This document shows, piece by piece, positions 29,330 through 36,123 of a DNA stretch of 64,000 nucleotides. The DNA is from Bdellovibrio bacteriovorus str. Tiberius (GTDB lineage: Bacteria > Bdellovibrionota > Bdellovibrionia > Bdellovibrionales > Bdellovibrionaceae). Made by a program: the position numbers and the translations under genes. The notes beneath the pieces are model-generated. The model was not told where the DNA came from, made no database searches, and saw only the letters and a program-made list of their open reading frames with translations. The stretch lies in NCBI RefSeq assembly GCF_000317895.1, contig NC_019567.1:1-64000 (forward strand), in the 5' to 3' direction. Each line of letters opens with the position of its first letter. Positions within the stretch are counted from its first letter, which is position 1.

Positions 29330-29788
29330 ATGGAAACTACTACAACGAAAAAACCTTACGAGGTTGTCGTTCTTATGCACCCAGATGCTACTCTGGAAGA
29401 TCAAAAAGATCTTTTCAAGAAGAACAAAGCTACGATTGAATCCTACAAAGGTTCCATCAACTCTTTGGAAACTTGGGGTAAAAGAACTTTGGCAACTCCA
29501 ATTGGTAAGCTGAAAAAAGCTGTCTACTTCCACTCTACATTTGAAGCAGATACTCAAGCTATTGCAGAGCTTGAAAGAACTATGCGTATCAACGACAAAG
29601 TTCTTCGCTTTATGCACACTCGCCTGGATGAGCGCACTTCATTGGGCAAATTCATGGAAGGCTTCAAAAAAGGCCTTGCTGAATCTGCAGCTCGTGAAAA
29701 AGAACGTGAAGCAAAAGCTGCTGCCCGTAAAGCTGCATTTGCTGCTGCTAAAGCAGAGCGTTCTGAGCGTTACGACAAAGGCGAATAA
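29330..29788 (+). CDS. rpsF: 30S ribosomal protein S6
   Basis: S6 binds 16S rRNA beside S18 and S15. The product of about 152 residues has the S6 fold: YEVVVLMHPDATLED, YKGSINSLETWGKRTLATPI in overlapping parts, and a conserved RTMRINDKVLRFMHTRLDE. The C-terminal tail is long and rich in Lys, Ala and Glu, beyond the usual 95-135 residues. Start ATG at 29330 with AAAGGA upstream; an earlier start at 29228 is not supported. The usual partner rpsR (S18) does not follow. Confidence 0.96.
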   Translation: METTTTKKPYEVVVLMHPDATLEDQKDLFKKNKATIESYKGSINSLETWGKRTLATPIGKLKKAVYFHSTFEADTQAIAELERTMRINDKVLRFMHTRLDERTSLGKFMEGFKKGLAESAAREKEREAKAAARKAAFAAAKAERSERYDKGE

Positions 29789-29807
29789 TTTAGAAAAGGC
29801 GTAAGCC

Positions 29808-30698
29808 ATGAAGAAGACGGCGACCCCACAGAAGTTCATCACAATTTCATCTCTCTCGATTTTGTTGTCGATGCTCACTGTGGTTATGGGCGCCCCTCTT
29901 CTGCGTGTTTTGCGCCAGACTTACGGCCCCGTCGCCTTTTGGATTTTGGGGATCGTGGTCACAGGAGCAGCGTGGCTCCTGAACGCTCAACCTCTCGCTC
30001 TGTTTCTAGGCTCTGTTTGGATGACTTTAGGCGCCTATATGGAAATGGAACAAAGAGGACTTGGGTGGTGGATTTCGGGCCTGCTGAGTGTCTTCGTGGG
30101 ATCTGTGGCCGCTGGCCTGGGTATCCTGGGGGCTTTCAAAAGAAACGGCATCAACACGTATGCTGAAGTTCAGGGACTGGTGGAAAAGTTCGCACAGAAG
30201 GTTCAGGAAATGAATCCCGCTGTGAAAATGGATCCGGGTGTTCTGATGCAGCAGGTTCCCTCGGCCGTGGTTATCATTTTGGTGTTAGCCCTGGGTTTGG
30301 GACTTATTTTTGAGAGAAGGGTTTTTTCGTGGCTCAATTTGCCCCGCGAGAAAATTGCCTCTCAGCTCAAGTTGTTGGAATATCGTTTGCCCGATTATTT
30401 TATCTGGGTGGCGATGACAGCCTTCCTTCTGACAATGGTGAGTTTTGGCGGTAAGGCCATTGCTATCCTCGCAGTAAATATTTTGAACGTCGCAATCGTT
30501 CTTTATTTCTTCCAGGGGCTGGCAGTGTTGGAGGTATTTCTGAATTCGATGAGAGCAGGATTGTTCATTCGGGTTCTGACGTACATAATCTTGGTCGGTC
30601 AGTTATTGCCGATTCTGGCAGTGGTTGGCTTGATCGATTACTGGGTTGATTTCAGAGCGCGTCTTCGCAAAATGAAGGCACCGTCTGAAAACAGCTAA
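29808..30698 (+). CDS. DUF2232-like polytopic membrane protein
   Basis: The 296-residue protein has about eight hydrophobic segments, from LSILLSMLTVVMGAPLL to the C-terminal IILVGQLLPILAVVGLIDYW, and the soluble-looking part NPAVKMDPGVLMQQVPSA in the middle. It fits the DUF2232/YybS membrane family that is often found between the small-subunit genes rpsF/rpsR and rplI. Function is unknown. It is 19 bases after rpsF and 16 bases before rplI, so it is co-transcribed with ribosomal genes. Confidence 0.75.
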   Translation: MKKTATPQKFITISSLSILLSMLTVVMGAPLLRVLRQTYGPVAFWILGIVVTGAAWLLNAQPLALFLGSVWMTLGAYMEMEQRGLGWWISGLLSVFVGSVAAGLGILGAFKRNGINTYAEVQGLVEKFAQKVQEMNPAVKMDPGVLMQQVPSAVVIILVLALGLGLIFERRVFSWLNLPREKIASQLKLLEYRLPDYFIWVAMTAFLLTMVSFGGKAIAILAVNILNVAIVLYFFQGLAVLEVFLNSMRAGLFIRVLTYIILVGQLLPILAVVGLIDYWVDFRARLRKMKAPSENS

Positions 30699-30714
30699 AA
30701 ACTATGGAGATCAC

Positions 30715-31158
30715 ATGAAAGTTATTCTTCAAAAAGACGTTAAAGATGTAGGTCGTGTTGGTGAGTTGGTGAACGTTTCTGAAGGTTTCGCGAGAAACTT
30801 CCTGTTCCCACGCAAACTGGCTGCTGAAGCTACTGAAAAACGCGTAAAAGAGTACGAGCACTTGCAACGTGTTGCTGAAGCGAAAAAGAAAAAAGCTTTG
30901 GCTGAAAGACAAGAGATCCTGAACAAAATCAACGGCACTACAGTTACATTCAAATTGGCTGCGGGTGACACTGACAAATTGTTCGGTACTGTAACAACTA
31001 CAGACATCTCTAAAGAACTTCAGAAAATGGGTCACTCTGTTGACCGTCGTGACATCCACTTGGAAGAGCCAATCAAAGTATTGGGTCAGCACAAAGCGGT
31101 TGTTCGTTATTCTGAAGGCATGGAAGCAAAGATCCAGATCGCTGTTGAGCGCGCGTAA
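30715..31158 (+). CDS. rplI: 50S ribosomal protein L9
   Basis: L9 is an elongated two-domain 23S-binding protein. The 147-residue sequence has the N-terminal signature MKVILQKDVKDVGRVGELV, GFARNFLFPRKLA, a long connecting helix rich in Lys/Glu, and a C-terminal domain with KLFGTVTTTDI and VVRYSEGMEAKIQIAV. Start with GGAGAT upstream. Ends the rpsF operon; a strong terminator follows 37 bases later. Confidence 0.97.
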   Translation: MKVILQKDVKDVGRVGELVNVSEGFARNFLFPRKLAAEATEKRVKEYEHLQRVAEAKKKKALAERQEILNKINGTTVTFKLAAGDTDKLFGTVTTTDISKELQKMGHSVDRRDIHLEEPIKVLGQHKAVVRYSEGMEAKIQIAVERA

Positions 31159-31194
31159 GCCGCATTACAGTCTTCTGAAAGCTGAATGTTTCTT

Positions 31195-31226
31195 AAAAGG
31201 GACCCTTGTAGGGTCCCTTTTCTTTT
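31195..31226 (+). terminator. Intrinsic terminator after rplI
   Basis: AAAAGGGACCC, loop TTGTA, GGGTCCCTTTT then CTTTTT. A clear rho-independent terminator. Confidence 0.9.
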
Positions 31227-31329
31227 TATCCATAAGACTTTTTTATGGACCACATTTGAAAAATTGTATTGCACCGGTGCCATTTTGGGTGTTTAACGGC
31301 CTCACCTTTTGGGGAAGGTAGGGGGCGAC

Positions 31330-32205
31330 ATGAAACTAATCAACGTATCTAAAGCATTGGTTCTGACGACGACGGTTCTGGCAGGTTTGGTGGCGTGTTC
31401 ACCGGCTTCTCAAAACGCGGTAAACACTCAAGGCACAAGCATTATCGGCGGCGAGCCGGTAGAGACTTCTGATTCCATCGCAAAGACCACAGTGGCTATT
31501 ATCGCTTCTGTACAAACTCAGGATGGCCAGGAAGGTTCTTTCATCTGCACGGGTTCCCTGCTTAAAAACAACATGGTTCTGACGGCAGGTCACTGCGTTC
31601 CGGTTGTGGGCGAAGAATACAAAGAAGTCGCTATCTATATTATTTTCAACACTGACATCAATAAAATGGAAAGAACAGATGTTCGCCTGGTGACGGATGC
31701 AGTTGTTCATGAAGACTACGGCAAAATGGGCGAGCAAGGTGAAGACGCCAACGACGTGGCGGTTTTGAAGTTCGCGGGCAACATGGCTCCGGGCTACAAA
31801 GTGGCGAAGTTCCTGTCTGATGAATCCCTGCTGGTTGCAGGCACGAAAGTGACTTTGGCGGGTTACGGTCTGATCGAAACAGATGGCGTGAACACAAAAT
31901 CTGACGATCGTCTTCGCAAAGTGGATGTTGAGATCGTTGAATCCTTCGGTAAAACTGAAATCCTTCTGGATCAGTCCCAGGGTAAAGGTGCTTGCCACGG
32001 TGACTCCGGTGGTCCGGCGTTCCTGGAGGTAAAAGGTCAGCAGTACGTTTGGGGTATCACCAGCCGTGGTGCCGGTAAAGACGGTAAAGATGACTGCTCT
32101 CTGGTCAGCGTTTACACGAAAGTGAAATCTCAAGCGGATTTCATCAACGGTGCGATGAAGACTTTGCAAAAAAGAGCGAAACAAACAGCGGTAGCGGCGA
32201 AGTAA
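31330..32205 (+). CDS. Trypsin-like serine protease lipoprotein
   Basis: The protein of about 291 residues has a lipoprotein signal with lipobox LVAC (C23, Ser at +2, suggesting outer membrane), then an S1 domain that starts SIIGGEPV. The catalytic triad is His88 (LTAGHCV), Asp142 (DANDVAVLKF) and Ser226 (GACHGDSGGPAF). A late Cys in KDDCSLVSVYTKV may pair with another. The residue six before Ser226 region reads GKGAC rather than a clear trypsin Asp, so specificity is unsure. Start ATG at 31330 has AGGGGG upstream. Likely surface protease for prey interaction. Own terminator follows. Confidence 0.9.
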   Translation: MKLINVSKALVLTTTVLAGLVACSPASQNAVNTQGTSIIGGEPVETSDSIAKTTVAIIASVQTQDGQEGSFICTGSLLKNNMVLTAGHCVPVVGEEYKEVAIYIIFNTDINKMERTDVRLVTDAVVHEDYGKMGEQGEDANDVAVLKFAGNMAPGYKVAKFLSDESLLVAGTKVTLAGYGLIETDGVNTKSDDRLRKVDVEIVESFGKTEILLDQSQGKGACHGDSGGPAFLEVKGQQYVWGITSRGAGKDGKDDCSLVSVYTKVKSQADFINGAMKTLQKRAKQTAVAAK

Positions 32206-32226
32206 TTCCCCACCGGGTTTAAAAAC

Positions 32227-32258
32227 AAAAAGCCACACTGAGATAGTGTGGCTTTTTT
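32227..32258. terminator. Bidirectional intrinsic terminator after the trypsin-like gene
   Basis: AAAAAGCCACACT, loop GAGAT, AGTGTGGCTTTTTT. It lies between convergent genes, so it can serve both. Confidence 0.9.
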
Positions 32259-32279
32259 CGTTTTAAGGGGTTGAATTGA

Positions 32280-32483
32280 TTAAGCGCTCTCGGCGCCATC
32301 CTCGACATGCATTTCCAGGAAGACCATCTGCAGGTATTCCGCCATCACCTCGCGCAGTTCTTCCAGCGTCAGGCTGTCGGGATTCTTCCCGTGCTTTTCC
32401 AGCAAACTGTTGAATTCTCTTTCGACAGGGTCCTGTGGCAGTCCAGTTGCCGCAACCACTGTCTTCGCTAGATTATTTCCCAT
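32280..32483 (-). CDS. Small hypothetical acidic protein (67 residues)
   Basis: Start ATG preceded by a good GGAGG site. The product is helical and acidic, with DSLTLEELREVMAEYLQMV near the C-terminus and no membrane segment or Cys. I recognise no family. It stands alone between the trypsin terminator and the SDR gene (115 bases to the SDR stop), and a strong ribosome site plus a terminator support it as real. Confidence 0.6.
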   Translation of the reverse strand: MGNNLAKTVVAATGLPQDPVEREFNSLLEKHGKNPDSLTLEELREVMAEYLQMVFLEMHVEDGAESA

Positions 32484-32598
32484 GATCAGCCTCCATGCTT
32501 TTCAAAGGTCTCTATATTGAAGACGACTTCAGTCCATCAAGAGGTTAACGGGAACTCAACCCCAAACCCCCAAACAAGTCCAAGGTCCAGTTGGCCGC

Positions 32599-33525
32599 CT
32601 AAGAGCGCCTGTGCGTGTGCTCTTTAGCCCAATGCCGCGCCCCCGGCAGGCACCAGTACAGGAACGGCAACAGCACCCGGCGTGGCAGCAGTCGGCGGAT
32701 ATAATAAAATACCGTCGCATCCAGGGTCGCCGGAATCCACAGTGGCGGGTTTTCGGTTTTCATGGTGTGCAGAATCTGTTTGGCGACTTTTTCCGGAGTG
32801 GTCAGCGACATGTTCATCATGTTTTCCACAAACGGGGTCATGTTCTTATAGAAATCACAATACGGTCCATTCCAGTTGCGGGCCGGATCCGAGTTCTGGG
32901 TGTGATAGACGTTCTTGTGGGAAGGGCTGTGGATGAAGCCTGGTTGCACCAGAGAGATCGTCACCCCAAAGGGGCGCATCTCATACCACAAGGCTTCCGA
33001 AGCGCCTTCCAGCGCGAACTTCGAAGCCGAATACGAAGACATCGTCGGCATCGCCAGCATCCCGCTGACGGAAGACACGTTGATGATCTTTCCCCTGCCC
33101 GTTTCACGCATGTGCGGAAGGCACAGACGGATCAATCCCATCGGCCCGAAATAGTTGGTGGCCATTTGCAGCTCTTCATCTTTTTCGGTCATGTGTTCAA
33201 CCACGGCACGATAAGAAATGCCGGCGTTGTTGATCAGAATATCGATGCCGCCCCAGATTTTGCTGACCTCATTCACCAGCAGTGAACGATCGGTTTCAGA
33301 AGTCACATCCAAGGGACGAATCAACAGGCGTTCATCTTCCAGAAATTCATCGCGAAGTCTATCCAGGCTTTTTTCCCGCGCTGTCAGCACCAGGCGGTAT
33401 TCAGGATGCCGGCGCAAAAGATGCGCAACCGCAAGACCGATCCCGGAGGAACATCCAGTGACTAAAACGACCGGTTTGAACTCTTGTTTGTGTTTTCGTT
33501 TGAAGAAATGAAAAAGGGGCCCCAT
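32599..33525 (-). CDS. Short-chain dehydrogenase/reductase (SDR)
   Basis: The 308-residue protein is a classical SDR: cofactor motif TGCSSGIG (about residues 24-31), LDVTSETDR for the adenine side, NNAG, the Ser-Tyr-Lys set NVSSVSG and YSASK, and PGFIHSP after it. The C-terminal part has a hydrophobic helix (FYYIRRLLPRRVLLPFLYWC), so it may sit at a membrane. The basic N-terminal 15 residues are unusual. Substrate unknown; the layout resembles retinol/steroid-type or fatty SDRs. The start codon falls in the terminator-like hairpin following dnaB. Confidence 0.85.
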   Translation of the reverse strand: MGPLFHFFKRKHKQEFKPVVLVTGCSSGIGLAVAHLLRRHPEYRLVLTAREKSLDRLRDEFLEDERLLIRPLDVTSETDRSLLVNEVSKIWGGIDILINNAGISYRAVVEHMTEKDEELQMATNYFGPMGLIRLCLPHMRETGRGKIINVSSVSGMLAMPTMSSYSASKFALEGASEALWYEMRPFGVTISLVQPGFIHSPSHKNVYHTQNSDPARNWNGPYCDFYKNMTPFVENMMNMSLTTPEKVAKQILHTMKTENPPLWIPATLDATVFYYIRRLLPRRVLLPFLYWCLPGARHWAKEHTHRRS

Positions 33526-33535
33526 AGGACCCCAT
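33511..33535 (-). terminator. Terminator-like hairpin after dnaB overlapping the SDR start
   Basis: On the minus strand GGGGTCC, loop TATG, GGGCCCC (one G-T pair) is followed by TTTTT. It begins five bases past the dnaB stop and contains the SDR start codon. Confidence 0.55.
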
Positions 33536-33539
33536 TATG

Positions 33540-34955
33540 TTAGACCGTTGAACCCGGTGCAAAGTTTTTAGGTCTGCCGCCCGGCATTGGTGGGGGCGCC
33601 TGTGGTGGAGGCAGTGGACTCACCGGGCTGCCTTCCGGATCTGCATCACGGAATCTATTGTACTGGGCATCGAAGCGCATTTTCACAGGGCCGGTGGCAC
33701 CGTTACGCTGCTTACCCACGATCACTTCGGCGTGACCTTGTTTGTCCGGATTTTCTTTGTCGTAGTAGTCATCACGATAAAGCATCATGATAACGTCGGC
33801 ATCCTGCTCGATGGATCCGGATTCCCGCAGGTCAGAAAGCATAGGTTTCTTCTCGGTACGTCCCTCAACCCCACGATTCAGCTGGGCTAGTGCGATCACT
33901 GGAATCTGCAATTCCTTGGCGATAGCTTTCAGGGATTTGGAGATTTCCGCAACCTCTTGCTCACGCGAGGACATTTTCTGTTTCATGCTCATCAACTGCA
34001 AGTAGTCGATCATGATCAGATCAAGACCGTGTTCGGCTTTCAGACGACGGGCACGGGAACGAATCTCAAACGGAGAAACACCCGGTGTATCGTCGATGAA
34101 GATGGAAGCTTCAGAAAGCGCGCTGGCGGCGTTGATAAGTTTCGGCCATGCAGAATCCTGGATGCGGCCGTTACGGATTTCGCTCATGCTGACTTTGGAT
34201 TCAGCAGACAACATACGCATCATCATGGACTCTTTACCCATCTCCAGGGAGAAGTAAGCAACAGTCTTTTTCAGACGAAGCGCCACGTGCTGGGCGATAT
34301 TCAGAGAGAACGCGGTTTTACCCATCGACGGACGAGCGGCGATAATCGTCATCTCACCCGCGTGCAGACCCGCAGTCATTTCATCCAGTTTTTTGAAACC
34401 GGTGGCAAGACCCGTGATCTCCGCCTTATTTTTGTAAAGCTCTTCGATTTTCTGGATGGAAGCTTTAACGATCTCCATAGAGCCCACCAGGCCCGTTTTG
34501 GCTTTGGTATCACCAATTTTGAAGATCTCGGATTCCGCCTGATCGACGAAGGATTCAACGTCGATGAAATCCTGATCATACGCTTTTTCAATCAACGAAG
34601 AGTTGATTGAAATAAGACGGCGCAAAGTCGCCTTGTCTTTCACGATTTTCGCGTGAGTGGAAATATTCGCAGAAGAAATTGTTTTATCCAGAAGGCTGAT
34701 CAGATATTCAGGACCGCCGGCAACATCCATGTGTCCCTGGGACTGCAGAACGTTGGTCACAGTGATGATATCGATGGGCTGGCCCTTGGCGTGCAAATCT
34801 TTGATGGCTTCGTAGATTTTCTGGTGACCAGGCTTGTAGAAGTCATCGGCCATCAGGACGTCACCGACCTGATCGAGAGCTTCGCGATCCAGCATCAAAC
34901 CGCCCAGGATGGACTGTTCGGCATCAAGATTTTGTGGTGGAATTCGCGTACTCAT
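33540..34955 (-). CDS. dnaB: Replicative DNA helicase DnaB
   Basis: DnaB is the hexameric helicase that unwinds the fork. The 471-residue protein has the N-terminal domain (NLDAEQSILGGLMLD, then a collar) and a RecA-like motor: Walker A ARPSMGKTAFSLNIA, Walker B LIMIDYLQLM, and the DLRESGSIEQDAD block with the arginine finger region. QRNGATGPVKM near the C-terminus is typical. The last 30 residues form a Pro/Gly-rich tail (SPLPPPQAPPPMPGG) that is longer than usual. It follows the Fis-like gene on the same strand. Confidence 0.96.
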   Translation of the reverse strand: MSTRIPPQNLDAEQSILGGLMLDREALDQVGDVLMADDFYKPGHQKIYEAIKDLHAKGQPIDIITVTNVLQSQGHMDVAGGPEYLISLLDKTISSANISTHAKIVKDKATLRRLISINSSLIEKAYDQDFIDVESFVDQAESEIFKIGDTKAKTGLVGSMEIVKASIQKIEELYKNKAEITGLATGFKKLDEMTAGLHAGEMTIIAARPSMGKTAFSLNIAQHVALRLKKTVAYFSLEMGKESMMMRMLSAESKVSMSEIRNGRIQDSAWPKLINAASALSEASIFIDDTPGVSPFEIRSRARRLKAEHGLDLIMIDYLQLMSMKQKMSSREQEVAEISKSLKAIAKELQIPVIALAQLNRGVEGRTEKKPMLSDLRESGSIEQDADVIMMLYRDDYYDKENPDKQGHAEVIVGKQRNGATGPVKMRFDAQYNRFRDADPEGSPVSPLPPPQAPPPMPGGRPKNFAPGSTV

Positions 34956-35057
34956 TGAACCCCTCTAGAGTGGCGAAAATTAATAGAACTCAAAATTTGC
35001 GGGCCTCGTGCGTGGTGGTGGTTCTAGGTGGCCCGCTGATGCAAGACTTGAACGATA

Positions 35058-35357
35058 CTAGTTCATTTTCTTTACACGAATCTTATAGTTGTCAATTTTC
35101 TTCTTAAGAGTGTTGCGATTGATGCCAAGCATTTGCGCGGTTTTCACCTGATTGCCGTTATAGGCACGCAAAGCAAGCTCAAGAAGAGGTTTTTCCACTT
35201 GTTCCAGAACCACATTGTACAAACCGTTCAACTCAACTTGTGCTTCTTTTTGCTGGGCAAAAAGAACTTCTAGTTTGCTTTTAACTAGTTTCTCCAAGCT
35301 TACAGATTGAAGGTTAGCGACAAAAAGATTATCGGAACTGTTTAGGTTCGGCGTCAT
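35058..35357 (-). CDS. Fis-family helix-turn-helix protein
   Basis: The 99-residue protein ends in a Fis-type HTH: LLELALRAYNGNQVKTAQMLGINRNTLKKKI, the same fold as the C-terminus of NtrC-type activators. The N-terminal half (about 1-45) is helical, as in the dimerisation arm of Fis. Fis proteins are nucleoid-associated and also regulate rRNA and growth-phase genes. GGGAG lies five bases before the ATG. It is between queE and dnaB on the same strand. Confidence 0.85.
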   Translation of the reverse strand: MTPNLNSSDNLFVANLQSVSLEKLVKSKLEVLFAQQKEAQVELNGLYNVVLEQVEKPLLELALRAYNGNQVKTAQMLGINRNTLKKKIDNYKIRVKKMN

Positions 35358-35392
35358 GGAACTCCCAAAATTTCAGACTGAATAGTTAGAGA

Positions 35393-36031
35393 CTATACTC
35401 CGCGTGTTTCGGGATTCCAAATATACTTATGGAGCTGTAATTGCAACCTTGCTGATGAATTTTTCTGCAAAATTTTTTCTGCCAACCAGCGTTCAGACAC
35501 TTGGCCGTATGATGGGCTGTATAAAACCACAAATTTTTCAAATAAATTATGTTGACGGCAGAAATCCTCAGACCATTCGAAATCTTCTTCTGAACAGATG
35601 ACGAACTTGTATTCCGTGCTGGCAGTGGAAAAGCCGATGTTGGCCATCACAAATGAATCTGCAGCACCGCTGTCAGGAGTTTTCACATCCAAAATAATTT
35701 TTACGCGAGGATCCACCAGTTCAACACTTTTTGATCCACTTGTTTCCAAAGAAACCAAGTAGCCTTTGTCGCACAAAGTTTTCATCAAAGTGTGAACTTC
35801 TTTTTGCAACAGTGGTTCACCACCGGTGATGCAAACATTAGGTGCCTTATGAGAATCGATTTCGGCGATGATGGCTTCCAGGGTCTGCATCTCACCTTCA
35901 TAGTACGAATACTTGGTGTCGCAGTAAGTGCAGCGCAGGTTGCAGGCGGTCAGGCGCACGAACACCGTGGGGCAGCCCACATAGGTCGTTTCACCTTGAA
36001 TACTATAGAAAATCTCATTTATTTTAAGCAT
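35393..36031 (-). CDS. queE: 7-carboxy-7-deazaguanine synthase QueE
   Basis: QueE is a radical-SAM enzyme forming 7-carboxy-7-deazaguanine for queuosine. The 212-residue protein begins INEIFYSIQGETTYVGCPT in part, followed by the radical-SAM CX3CX2C cluster site in ACNLRCTYCDTKY, TGGEPLLQ and VSLETSGSKSVE. Length is normal. Other queuosine genes (queC, queD, queF) are not in the window. The stop lies 35 bases before the Fis-like gene's start. Confidence 0.93.
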   Translation of the reverse strand: MLKINEIFYSIQGETTYVGCPTVFVRLTACNLRCTYCDTKYSYYEGEMQTLEAIIAEIDSHKAPNVCITGGEPLLQKEVHTLMKTLCDKGYLVSLETSGSKSVELVDPRVKIILDVKTPDSGAADSFVMANIGFSTASTEYKFVICSEEDFEWSEDFCRQHNLFEKFVVLYSPSYGQVSERWLAEKILQKNSSARLQLQLHKYIWNPETRGV

Positions 36032-36123
36032 TTGACTGGCTCTTTGTCGGGCATACCGGGGCTTAAGTCAAGGAAGGCCCCTGCGAGCATGACTAACTGC
36101 TGGGAATTTCGTAAATTTTTTAA

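Noticed and set aside
31271-31280. GCACCGGTGC palindrome before the trypsin gene as a sigma54 promoter
   Set aside because: On either strand the TGGCAC and TGCA halves are only three bases apart instead of five, so it does not fit the -24/-12 pattern; it may be a chance palindrome or operator.
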